The notes under the pieces are model-generated. The model worked only from the letters and a program-made list of their open reading frames with translations, was not told the DNA's origin and did not search any database. Position numbers and translations under genes: made by a program. 64,000 nucleotides of DNA, taken from the NCBI GenBank assembly GCA_016217545.1, contig JACRHT010000017.1:620001-684000 (forward strand), in the 5' to 3' direction. The stretch's first letter is position 1. Every line of letters begins with the position of its first letter. The DNA comes from Opitutia bacterium (GTDB lineage: Bacteria; Verrucomicrobiota; Verrucomicrobiia; Opitutales; Opitutaceae). Shown here piece after piece: positions 16,924-26,233 of the stretch.

Positions 16924-17972
16924 TGGGGAAATCCTCCGTCGGCCCGGTGCCAGGCGGCGGTTCGCCGGATGGCTTCGGGCAGCGCCACCCATTCGTCAAG
17001 CCCGAGCTCCTCCCGGGCGCGGCGGGTGTCGGGCACGTAGCGGCTCACCGGCGCCCCAGGCACCGCGGCGCGCGCCACGTTGATGTCCTGCCCGGGAGCC
17101 ACCTCCGCGCGCACGATTTCCGCGATCTCACGAATTGAGTAATGTTGCGCGGCGCCGACGTTGTAGGCGCGCCCGCTCGTGCCCCGCAGTAGAATGGTCC
17201 AGAGCCAGATCGCCAAGTCGCCCGCGTAGAGATAGGAGCGGCGCGGCGTGCCGTCGCCTCCGATCCGGAGGGTGCGACCGGCCAGGGCATCGTTCAGGAA
17301 ATTGCCGATCGCATAGTTCGCATCGAGCGGCAGGTGCGGCCCGACGAAAGCGAAGCAGCGCGCGACCTTGCCTTCGCGGACGCCGGGCACGCTGGCCGCC
17401 GCACATAGCACCTCGGAGGCGCGCTTGCTCTCGCCGTAGGCCGCCGCAGGACTCATCGCATCAGGAGCGAACGGGTGGTCTTCGCGGAGATGCTCGATCT
17501 CGGCCGGCTGGGCCCCGTAAGCCGCGCCAGAGCTGGTGAACAGGAATTTTCGGACGCCGCTCGCGACGACAAACTCAAGAAAGCGCTGCGTTCCCGCGAG
17601 ATTGCTGGTGAGCATTTCCGCCGCGCTCACCGCTTCGTAGTTGGGCCGGGTTTCCGTCGCGACATGGCAGGCAAAATCAAACGCGCCAGCCGGCAGTGGA
17701 AAGCCCTTGGCGTCGCCGACCAGCAGCTGGATTTCCCCCGCCGCCGCCAGATGCGGGGCCTTGGCGGCAAAGCGGTCGCGATCGCGCGTGAGCACCACCA
17801 GCGAAGCGCCCAAGCCGAGGCGGCGATTCGCGTGCAAAAACGATTCCGTGAGCCAGCAGCCAAAAAAACCGGTGCCTCCGGTGAGGAACAGCCGCGCTCC
17901 GCGCACCTCTTCCCACAGCGGCCGGGTGCGCTGGAGGATTTCCTCAAGATCGTTGCTGGCGAGCGGCCGCAT
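16920..17972 (-). CDS. Extended-SDR nucleotide-sugar reductase/epimerase
   Basis: 350 residues starting at the ATG at 17972, 10 bases after rfbH. Visible: FLTGGTGFFGCWLTES cofactor loop (about residue 29), FTSSGAAYG and YGESKRASEVL (serine, tyrosine and lysine of the active site), FAFVGPHLPLDANYAI, and RSYLYAGDLAIWL. The family includes CDP-abequose and CDP-paratose synthases and the YerF reductase, all acting on 4-keto-3,6-dideoxy sugars. Between rfbH and a YerE-like gene, reduction of the 4-keto or the branched keto sugar is the best guess. Its ATGA overlap with the ThDP gene means the two are made together. Confidence 0.8.
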   Translation of the reverse strand: MRPLASNDLEEILQRTRPLWEEVRGARLFLTGGTGFFGCWLTESFLHANRRLGLGASLVVLTRDRDRFAAKAPHLAAAGEIQLLVGDAKGFPLPAGAFDFACHVATETRPNYEAVSAAEMLTSNLAGTQRFLEFVVASGVRKFLFTSSGAAYGAQPAEIEHLREDHPFAPDAMSPAAAYGESKRASEVLCAAASVPGVREGKVARCFAFVGPHLPLDANYAIGNFLNDALAGRTLRIGGDGTPRRSYLYAGDLAIWLWTILLRGTSGRAYNVGAAQHYSIREIAEIVRAEVAPGQDINVARAAVPGAPVSRYVPDTRRAREELGLDEWVALPEAIRRTAAWHRADGGFPQ

Positions 17973-17982
17973 GGGCGAAAAA

Positions 17983-19488
17983 TCAGCGCCGGCAGAAATT
18001 GCGGATCGTCTCGACCATATGGTCGAGCATCGGCACGGTGAGCCCCGGATAGGTGCCGACGAACACCGCAGTATTCATGATCTCGTCGGCCCCCTCCACT
18101 CCGCCCACGACGCGAAACGCCTGCGGCCGATCCCGCTTGAGCTGCACGAAGACCGGCTGGCGGAGCAAATTGCCGCCAAAGAGCATGCGGTTGCCGATTT
18201 TCTTCTCGTCGAGATGGCGCGCGAGATCGGTGCGTGTGAAGCCGGCGTTCGGCCGCACCCGCAGCATGAAGCCGAACCACGAGCAATCGGTGCGAGCTCC
18301 CGTGGCATCCCAGGAGAAACCGCGGGCCGTCCACTCGGTCGCGTGGGTCGGAAGGGAGAAATCGAGGCGATCTTCGAGCCCGGCAAGGCCGGCCCGCAGG
18401 TGCTCCCAGTTGCGCTTCCGCGCCTCGATGAACGCGGGGAGCTTGCGCAACTGCTGCCGACCGATCGCCGCCTGGGGGTCAAGAGGCTTCAGATTGTAGC
18501 CGAGGTGGCTGTAGATGTATTTGTGGTCGTAGCCTTCGGGCAGCTCACCGAGCTGCCAGCCGAAGCGCTTGTGGCAGGTATTGTCCTTCCCGCTCGCGCA
18601 CCAGCAGTCGCGGCCCCAGTCGCGGAAACTTTCCGCGTAGGTCTTGAGCGGCGGACGATGCACGATGTTGACCGCGCCGCCCTCGCCCATCGTCAGGTGA
18701 TGCGGGGGATAGAATGATTGCGTGGAAATGTCGCCCCAAGTGCCGGTGTAGCGGGTGATCGTGCGGCCGTCGGATGGTATGCCCGGCGAATTCTCAGTGA
18801 AGCCGAGCGTCTGCGCGCGTTCGATCGGCAGCGAATAAGTGCAGCCCAACGCGTCGCAGTTGTCCTCGATCAGCCACAAATCGTGGCGGCGGCAGAAGGC
18901 GAGCACCTCGCCGAGATCGAAGGGATTGCCGAGCGTGTGCGCCATCATCACCGCCTTGGAGCGCCCCGGCACGTATGCAGCCTCCAACCGATCGACCCGC
19001 GCGTTGCCCGTGACGGGATCATTGTCGATGAACACCGGGACCGCGCCGAGCTGGACGATCGGAGCGACGGTGGTGGGAAAGCCCGCCGCGACGGTGATCA
19101 CCTCGTCGCCCGGCATGATTCGTTTGGCCGGCGGAAGCTTGTGGCTGGTGAGCGTCGCGAGCGCGACGAGATTGGCCGACGAGCCGGAGTTGACCAGCAG
19201 CGTATGCTTCACGCCGAGGAAGCCGGCAAGCTCGTGCTCGAATGCTTCGCCCTCGACGCCGAGCGTCAGCCAGAAATCGAGGGTCGTGCCGATGGCCGCC
19301 TCCACCTCGTCCTCGGTGAAGACGCGCCCCGCGTAGGGAACGACGTCCTCGCCCGGCCTGAACCCGTGGCTCGTCGCCCTCGGCGCCTCGCGCCCGGGGC
19401 GCAAATGAGCATGGGCTGTTGCGCTATACTCTCGCACGAGGCGCAGTATCTCGGCTTTCTTTTCCGCCAAGGATGAGGGGGAATTCAT
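17983..19488 (-). CDS. rfbH: CDP-4-keto-6-deoxyglucose 3-dehydrase (E1)
   Basis: 501 residues from the ATG at 19488, overlapping the rfbG stop (ATGA). It is the PMP- and [2Fe-2S]-dependent dehydrase that removes the C3 hydroxyl to give the 3,6-dideoxy sugar. Diagnostic features: the DegT-like fold with a histidine where aminotransferases have the PLP lysine (YPPHHLTMGEGGAV), NSGSSANLVAL, EDNCDALG, and the cysteine cluster DCWCASGKDNTCHKRF that binds the iron-sulfur centre. Length and motifs match RfbH/DdhC. It needs a reductase partner (E3, RfbI/DdhD); none is seen in this window, so electrons may come from a general ferredoxin or flavin reductase. Confidence 0.95.
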   Translation of the reverse strand: MNSPSSLAEKKAEILRLVREYSATAHAHLRPGREAPRATSHGFRPGEDVVPYAGRVFTEDEVEAAIGTTLDFWLTLGVEGEAFEHELAGFLGVKHTLLVNSGSSANLVALATLTSHKLPPAKRIMPGDEVITVAAGFPTTVAPIVQLGAVPVFIDNDPVTGNARVDRLEAAYVPGRSKAVMMAHTLGNPFDLGEVLAFCRRHDLWLIEDNCDALGCTYSLPIERAQTLGFTENSPGIPSDGRTITRYTGTWGDISTQSFYPPHHLTMGEGGAVNIVHRPPLKTYAESFRDWGRDCWCASGKDNTCHKRFGWQLGELPEGYDHKYIYSHLGYNLKPLDPQAAIGRQQLRKLPAFIEARKRNWEHLRAGLAGLEDRLDFSLPTHATEWTARGFSWDATGARTDCSWFGFMLRVRPNAGFTRTDLARHLDEKKIGNRMLFGGNLLRQPVFVQLKRDRPQAFRVVGGVEGADEIMNTAVFVGTYPGLTVPMLDHMVETIRNFCRR

Positions 19489-20585
19489 TGTGTCCAGGAA
19501 AGTGAAAGTGCGCCCGCAGCCTCCGCGTAACGCTGGATCTGTCCGCGCGTCAGCGCGGGCGCGGCGACGGTTTTTTCGTGATCCTGCCGATACCACGTCA
19601 CGGTCTGCTCAATCGCCTCGGCGAATGGCCAGACCGGCTGCCAGCCGAGATGATGGTAGGCTTTATCGGTGGCGAGATTCAGAAGCTTCGCCTCGTGCAC
19701 CGCATGCGGATCGCTCCGGTCTTCCCAGCGCCCCGGCCAATGTCGCAAGATCTCGGCGACGAGGTCCGCCACGGTGCGGTTGGAGGTCATCGCAGGGCCG
19801 AGGTTGAAGGCGGAAGCCAGGATTTCGCGTTCGCGTCCTTCGGCGGTGGCGAGTCGGGCGCCGAGTAAAAGATAGCCGCTGAGCGGCTCCAGGACGTGCT
19901 GCCAGGGCCGCGTAGCAACCTTGTTGCGCACGGGGATCGGATCGCCCGCCTTCAGGCTGCGAACGCAATCCGGCACGATCCGGTCGAGCGCCCAGTCGCC
20001 GCCGCCGATGACATTGCCCGCCCGCGCGCTCGCGAGCCGAACCGTGGACGCGAGGGCGGGGAAATAGGAGCGGCGGAAAGCACTCACAACCAATTCTGCG
20101 CAGCCCTTGCTCGAACTGTAGGGATCCCAGCCCCCCATCGAATCCTCCTCGCGGTAGCTATGAACCCATTCACGATTCTCGTAGCATTTGTCCGTGGTAA
20201 CGACGACGACAGTGCATGGGTGTGTCAGCTGCCGCGTCGCCGATAACACGTGAACGGTTCCCATCACATTGGTGGCATACGTCTCGACCGGGTGCGCGTA
20301 GGAGAGGCGCACGAGCGGCTGCGCAGCGAGGTGGAAGACAACGTCCGGCGCGCACGCCGTCATCTCGGCCGCAAGCCGCGCAGGATCGCGAATATCGGCT
20401 TCGATGTGACGGCCAATACGCGTGGCCAAGCCCAGCTGAGCGAACAGCGAACCGTTTTCCGCCGGAAGACTGTAGCCGGTCACCTCCGCGCCGAGCAGCA
20501 GCAACCATTCGCACAGCCAGCTGCCCTTGAAGCCGGTGTGTCCGGTGACGAACACCTTCCTGCCGCGATAGAAATCGTGGAACAT
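19485..20585 (-). CDS. rfbG: CDP-glucose 4,6-dehydratase
   Basis: 366 residues from the ATG at 20585 (MFHDFYRGRKV), 2 bases after the rfbF stop; sequence upstream in frame lies inside rfbF. Extended SDR with VTGHTGFKGSWL, VVVTTDKCYEN, the catalytic tyrosine and lysine in DPYSSSKGCAE, ASARAGNVIGGGDWA and RPWQHVLEPL. These are the standard motifs of RfbG/DdhB, which turns CDP-glucose into CDP-4-keto-6-deoxyglucose. It is the second of three consecutive dideoxyhexose genes. Confidence 0.95.
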   Translation of the reverse strand: MFHDFYRGRKVFVTGHTGFKGSWLCEWLLLLGAEVTGYSLPAENGSLFAQLGLATRIGRHIEADIRDPARLAAEMTACAPDVVFHLAAQPLVRLSYAHPVETYATNVMGTVHVLSATRQLTHPCTVVVVTTDKCYENREWVHSYREEDSMGGWDPYSSSKGCAELVVSAFRRSYFPALASTVRLASARAGNVIGGGDWALDRIVPDCVRSLKAGDPIPVRNKVATRPWQHVLEPLSGYLLLGARLATAEGREREILASAFNLGPAMTSNRTVADLVAEILRHWPGRWEDRSDPHAVHEAKLLNLATDKAYHHLGWQPVWPFAEAIEQTVTWYRQDHEKTVAAPALTRGQIQRYAEAAGALSLSWTQ

Positions 20586-20587
20586 AG

Positions 20588-21370
20588 TCACCAGATCTTC
20601 CACGGCGCCTCTCCACCCTCCCAGAGGCGGTTGAGCAGCGTGAATTCCTGGAACGTGTCCATCGGCTGCCAAAAACCCTCGTGCAGGTAGGCGCCGAGTT
20701 TGCCGTCGCGCGTAAGCTCCTTCATCGGTTGCTGCTCGAGCATCATGCCGGGGTCGTCCGGCAGATAATCGAAGATAGCGCGGTCACAGACCATGAAACC
20801 GCCGTTGATATAGCCCCCCACCGTCTGGGGCTTTTCGTTGAAGCCCACCACCCGCTGCGCAACGTCGAGCGACAGCTCGCCGAACCGCCCTGGGGGGTGC
20901 ACTGCGGTCATGGTGCACACCGCCTTGGATTGGCGGTGTTGCCGGATCGTCGCGGCAATGTCCACGTTGCCCACGCCGTCGCCGTAGGTGAGGAGGAATG
21001 TCTGGTCGCGCCCAATATATCTTTTGATCTGGCGGATCCGGTAGGCGGTCATGGCGTTTTCGCCAGTTTCCGCCAGTGTCACCTTCCAATTTTCCTCGGT
21101 GTGGCGGTTGTTGAAAGTCACTTTTGTCCCGCGACCGAGCGACAAGGTGGCGTCGCATGTGTGCCACTGGTAGTTGCGAAAGAAATCCTTGATCATTTCG
21201 CCCTTGTAGCCGAGGCAAAGGATGAAATCCCGGTGGCCAAAAGCCGCGTAGATTTTCATAATGTGCCACAAGATCGGCCGATTCCCCACCGGGACCATCG
21301 GCTTCGGCCGATACTCGGTTTCTTCGCGCAGGCGCGTGCCTTTGCCACCGCACAGAATGACGACTTTCAT
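20588..21370 (-). CDS. rfbF: Glucose-1-phosphate cytidylyltransferase
   Basis: 260 residues, the usual length for RfbF/DdhA. The N-terminus shows the nucleotide-binding loop ILCGGKGTRLREETEYRPKP and VGNRPILWHIMKIY; YGDGVGNVDI holds the metal-binding aspartate; the end has EGFWQPMDTFQEF. It makes CDP-glucose from CTP and glucose-1-phosphate and so opens the dideoxyhexose branch. It is the first gene of the left-arm operon, and the promoter should lie in the 103 bases between it and the pseudogene (21371-21473), though no strong -35/-10 pair was recognised there. Confidence 0.95.
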   Translation of the reverse strand: MKVVILCGGKGTRLREETEYRPKPMVPVGNRPILWHIMKIYAAFGHRDFILCLGYKGEMIKDFFRNYQWHTCDATLSLGRGTKVTFNNRHTEENWKVTLAETGENAMTAYRIRQIKRYIGRDQTFLLTYGDGVGNVDIAATIRQHRQSKAVCTMTAVHPPGRFGELSLDVAQRVVGFNEKPQTVGGYINGGFMVCDRAIFDYLPDDPGMMLEQQPMKELTRDGKLGAYLHEGFWQPMDTFQEFTLLNRLWEGGEAPWKIW

Positions 21371-21473
21371 GAGTGCCCCACAAGGGCAACCGCGCCGCAG
21401 TTATGCAATCAAGAATCGGCACCAGCCTGCGAGCGATAACGCGGTCGTTCTGCGGCCGTCGCGGTTTTAGCCC

Positions 21474-22600
21474 TCAGCCCCTCAGGCGCCATGACGGACG
21501 AAGGGTCGGGAGGCCGAGGGAACTCGCGATTTTCGTGTGAACCATGACCCAAACGACCCGATCGCCGGTGCCAGTGTTTTCGAGCAAAATGTCGGGCCCG
21601 CCATCGCCGTTGAAATCACCGGAGCCCACGATGCGCCAACTCACCGCCAAGGTGGGCAAGCCGATTGATCGCGCGATCGTCTCGTTCGGATTCAGGCTCC
21701 AGAAGACACGGTCGCCGGTGCGGGTGTTCTCCGAAATCAGATTGTCCAGCTCATCGGCCGCGAACGGGCCCGCCGCCGCGATGCCCCACTCCGTCGGCAG
21801 AGTTGGCAGCGCAATCGTGTTGTCCACCTTTGTGCGGTCCATGACCCAGATCGCGCGCTCACCGGTGGTGGCGTTCTACCGCACGATGTCGGGTTGCCCA
21901 TCGAGATTCACGTCCACCACCGCCGCAATCCGCTAGGTCGCCGCCAAGGCCGGGAGCTCGGCACCGCCACCGATCACGCTGTTGTTCATCATCCAGAGCA
22001 CACGGTCTCCCGTGCTCGTATTTTCCAAGAGGAGGTCGTGGAGCCCGTCCCCGTTGGAGTCGCCAATGCCGGCGAAGCGCCATTCGGCCGGCAGGGTCGG
22101 CAGGCCGGTCGAGCCGAGGATGTCGCCCGCGACTCCCCTCGCCCATAGCACGCGCTCGCCGCTGAGCGAATTTTGCAGAACAATGTTCGACCTGCCATCC
22201 ACAGTGTGGAAACCCGCGCCGGCAAACCGCCAGCCGGCATAGAACGTCGGCAGGTCGATCACCGCGCAAACCAGCCACGCTGGCGCCAAGGTCGGCAGCG
22301 AGAGCGAGGTGGCGATCTCGACACCCTTCATCTGCCAAATCACCCGCCCACCGGTGCGACCGTTCTCCAGCGGCAGATCGCTTTGCAGACCGCTGGCCAG
22401 GGAATCGGGTGCGGGGACGCGCACCTGCAAATGGAGATCGGCCCACGCCGTGTCGCCCCAGTTTGCCGCCACGAGTTGCGCGCCGAACGTCCCGAGCGTC
22501 GTCGGCACGCCCGAGATTACTCCCGTGGTTTGGTCGACGGAGAGACCGGCAGGCAGACCGAGCGCATTGTAGCTCGTGGGGAGGTTGCTTGATGAAATAA
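21474..22600 (-). pseudogene. FG-GAP-like repeat segment of the decayed gene
   Basis: One reading frame runs through this block and is interrupted by two stops (about 21876 and 21933). It contains a putative-Ig end (GVPTTLGTFGAQ) and repeats with TGDRVLWMMNNSVIGG, TGERAIWVMDRTKV and GSGDFNGDGGPDILLEN, which match repeats 5 and 7 to 10 of the intact neighbour almost unit for unit. The units between that neighbour's second and fifth repeats are partly missing. Two pieces of 191 and 122 residues are still open and could be called as genes by software. Confidence 0.8.
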
Positions 22601-23635
22601 GGGAATCGCGCGGGGAAACCGCACGCCACTATCACTCCGGAAGCGTCCGTGATCACGGGCGGCGGAGGTGGCGCAACGATCAGCGTGAGATTCTTGGTGT
22701 CCCGCCCGCGCGAGCTCGCGGCGGCCAGCGTAAGGATGAACGTCCCCGCCGCAGTCGGCGTGCCGGAAATCTGTCCCGTCGCGAGATCGACCGCCAATCC
22801 CGGTGGCAAACCCAAGGCATTGAACGCGCTGGGGGATTCGCAGGCCGAAATTCGGAACGAAAAGGGCCGGCCGAGCACAACGTCCTGCGTCAGCTCTCCC
22901 GTGATGACCGGAGGAGGCACGTAGTGATCCGGAACAGACGGCCAGATCGTGTCGGTCGACGCCAAGAGCACTTGGCCATCATCCCCGGCCGCGGCGCTGT
23001 CGAACGGAAAGCCGGGCGGGAAAAATGTCGTCTGCCGCCAAGTTCCGCCATCGTCCGAGACTGCCAGACCGGAGAAATGGCTCGTCCAACCATAGAAACG
23101 TCCGTTCAGGTGAACCATTTTGCCCCACTGTTGATCGCGCGCGGTCCATTGGACGCCGTCGAGGGACACGAACGAATCGATCCAGAATTTCCCTTGGGCA
23201 TAGAGGATCCACCAAGGCGCCAAGCCACTGAACTCCTTTGCCACGAACCAGGTGAGGCCGTCCGACGACGAGAGAATCCTATTGCCCGCGAGCATCCAAA
23301 ATTTTCCAGCAGCAGACAAGACATCCCTAATCAGCGGACCGCCGGGCAGGCTCTGGGTCGCCCACACAGCCCCACCGGTAGACACGGCGAGCTTGCCCGC
23401 CGAGCCGAACGCAAAAACGGCCACCCGCATACGTCAGGGACGAATAGCTACCATCGCTCGACGGCAGGCTCGTCGCAGTCCAGTTATTTCTATCGACGGA
23501 GCGCCAAGCGTGAGTGTCGTCGACTCCCACGAACCAGCCACCGCCGAGAGTCTCCGCGCGCGCCGGAGGAGTCGCGATCGGCTCCCACTTCAGCCCATTC
23601 CCAAACTGAAACGCAAAGCTGTCGGGATAGGACGC

Positions 23636-24720
23636 CTAGGCGCTGTAGCGCACATATCGCCCCGCCGCCCGGTAGGCGGCGACAGACATATTGGGCTGTA
23701 GGCTAGGTGTGCCGGCGCGGACGCGCCGGATAGCGCCGTCAACGGAAGTGTAGACCGTGGTCCCGCGAGCAGCGATAAACTCACCTCGCCAAAAGGTGAG
23801 CGCGAGGGAAGCGGCTCTCGGATTTTCCCGAGAAGGCGGCGCGGTGTGCGCCGTCCACGTCACCGCGTTGGGCGAGGTGTATAGCGCCGGGCTGCTGTCG
23901 GTTCCCATAACGTAAACCCCATTGCCGAATGCGATATCCTTCACTCTCGACCCGCCGGGGCCGGAACCGGGAATGCCGACCACCGTCCACGTCACTCCGT
24001 CCGACGAAAACATGAACTTGTACTCGCTATCCCCGATCGCGACTAAGCTATCACCCACCTTTTTAATCCGCGCGATTCCTCCAATCGTGTCCGGGTGAGC
24101 CGTTGGCGACGAAAAGGGACTCAGGTAGCGTCGCGTCCGCGTGAGGCCGTCTGTGGACGTGAAAACCGCACCCACGGAAATCCCGGCGTAGCCCGCGGCA
24201 TAACCGTCGCCGCCTCCGATGAATTTCGTGCCATCGAAATAGATCGTGCGAATACCGTCACCGACATTCGGGCCGAACGACACCGCCGTCCAGTTGCGCC
24301 CGTCCGGCGACGACAAAGCGGCCGTTGCCGTAGGCGACAGCGGACACCCCTTGGGATTGATATCCGGCCGGCATGGCCGCCTGAGTCCATTCGTGTGTGT
24401 CGATGGAATAGAAAATCTGTTTCGTGGGTGAAGAACTCGCGACGTCGCAAACTGCCACCCAACATTCCCCGCCTCGTTCGCCGCGACGTTGAGCGGCACC
24501 AGCATCGGGATCGGTTCCTCCTGCCAGTCCGCCAAGTTCGTAGTGCTGAAAAGCGACGCCATGGTTGCCCCGACCGGGCTTGCTTTGTGCGCGCCCACGC
24601 ACATCCGGTCGCCCAAATTAAACCAGCGGGTCTATAGCCGTTTCTGGGCGATCCGCTGCCACGACACGACCTTGCCGGCCGCGCTGTCGACCTTGCCAGT
24701 GATGTTGGTGACTCGGACCC
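23636..24720 (-). pseudogene. BNR/sialidase-like blade segment of the decayed gene
   Basis: The longest fairly clean piece of the decayed gene (326 open residues from 24616 to 23636). It holds repeated blades of the form SSDGVTWTVVG, TSPNAVTWTAHT and FTSTDGLTRTRRY, with spacing like a beta-propeller of BNR or photosynthesis-stability-factor type. No catalytic residues of true sialidases can be identified. The frame shifts at both ends, so it is not an independent gene. Confidence 0.65.
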
Positions 24721-26233
24721 AATAGCGGCGACCTCCGCAGGGGCCGTGAGGCTCAAGGTGGCCAAGGTCGCGCCTTCAATGGGATGGCTGACGTCGCCCG
24801 CGATGCCGTGATACCATTGGAACGTCGGTGCGGGCACTCCCGTCGCCGAAACGGAAAGACTGATCGAATCCCCGACCCGTGGATCGATATCCGCCGGTTG
24901 AACGGAGATGGCGGGGGCGACGGCCAGTTGAATCGTTGCGGTCTCGCTGTCAGTGGAGCCGGAGCTATCCGCCGCCCTCGCCCAGTAGGCAGTGGCATTG
25001 GTGAGTGGGCCGCTCACAAAGGTCTCCGTCGTGGCTCCGGCGATCCGCCGCCTCGTATCTCCGCTCAATCCTTCATATCACTGCAGATTCGATTCCTCAC
25101 TAGCGCGCACGGACAAAGTGACGCTTTGACCGGAAAGCACGGTCCCGCTTCTGGGCTCCAGTTCAATCGTCGGCCCGATTTGGGCGGAGCGGAAAAAGCA
25201 CCTCGGTCGCCAATCGCGATGATTCTGCCATTGCCGCTGAACAGGCGCCGAATCGCGCTGGAGCCGAAAGTCCCTTCATCGACGACCCAATTTTCTCTGT
25301 CAGATGAGGTCAACAAATCTGGACCGCAAGCGATCGCAAAGACCCACTAAGCTAGGTTGGTCTGGAAATGACGCCGTGCAGTTCCGAGCCTTCCGGCCGG
25401 GGCGACAAGCCGTGCGATTGCCAATGGCCTCCGTCCGTGGACGAATAAATCCCGCCGCAGGCGGACACCACCACGCAGCGACCGCTACCCAAGGCGACTC
25501 CTGTGCGCCCCCCCTACTGGGTCCGTTTCCTCCCACGTCTCGTCGTCCGTCGACCGAAAACGCGACCGACCACATTGACGGCGACTCATTCCGTTGTCCC
25601 ACGAACCACTCCGCGAAAACCGCGCCTAGGCTCGTTGCTCCAGACGGCACGCCGCGTCCTGCCATCAATAGAAGTCGCAATGTCGCCCCCCACCGCAACA
25701 AATCGACCGTCCGCATAGACCACGTCCTCGTAGACACTGCTCGCGCGCGAAACCACGCCGGCAGCCCATACCTCGCCAGTGGTCGAAAAGAAAAACTCCT
25801 TGGGTCGTTCCGTTCGTCGCCACAAGCCCAGTCGGCCCTCCAGCGATTGCCATGATACGATTTCCTCCGAGTCGCTCCACATCGGCGTTCGTCCAGAACT
25901 CGCCCGATGCCGAGCTGGACTCCACCCCACTGTCGACGATCCGATACCCCCCCTTCGAACTAGACGCCTCCATAAAGGTCGGCCCGGCTGGGAAAGGTGT
26001 TGGCGGAGGCTTGGACTCTGCTGCGGCCAAGGACCCAAAGGGGCACCATACCCGGCCGAAGGTGACGCAAGTTGCAGGACAAGGGCCGCGCCCCACGCCA
26101 AACGGGAGAGTTCAGCAGAAGCACGAAAGCAAAAACACGCAGGCATGTTCATGCCAGAACCTCCTAGTGCGGCCTCGGTGCGTGGAGCCGTCCGTTCATA
26201 GGCCAGTGGGAACTAATCACACTGGCCGGTTCT

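Larger units (their letters stand above)
21474..26152 (-). pseudogene. Decayed relative of the giant Ig/FG-GAP-like secreted protein
   Basis: About 4.7 kb that reads as one secreted protein only if several frameshifts and stops are ignored. Order on the minus strand: start near 26152 with a secretion-signal-like N-terminus (LAWGAALVLQLASPSAGYGAP), BNR/sialidase-like segments (SSDGVTW, STTGEVWAAG, SVDGRRD), an Ig-like segment near 24800-25000, more BNR-like blades (23640-24600), two putative-Ig segments (GLPPGLAVDLATGQISGTP and GLPAGLSVDQTTGVISG) and FG-GAP-like repeats to 21474. The frame changes at least near 22590, 23640, 24700, 25070, 25300 and 25700, and in-frame stops lie at about 21876 and 21933. 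The last 0.8 kb is strongly similar to the intact gene's 3' end at 26234-27180, so the copies are related by duplication or recombination. Sequencing error is unlikely to explain so many breaks. Confidence 0.85.

Noticed and set aside
21371-21473. Terminator hairpin or strong promoter upstream of rfbF
   Set aside because: Only weak GC-rich complementarity and no T-run or convincing -35/-10 pair could be found by eye.
21933-22508. Independent short FG-GAP gene
   Set aside because: The same frame continues through stop codons on the 3' side and the preceding domain is cut by a frameshift, so it is a pseudogene fragment.
23636-24616. Separate sialidase gene
   Set aside because: BNR-like blades are present but the frame is broken on both sides and no sialidase catalytic residues are seen; it is part of the decayed gene.
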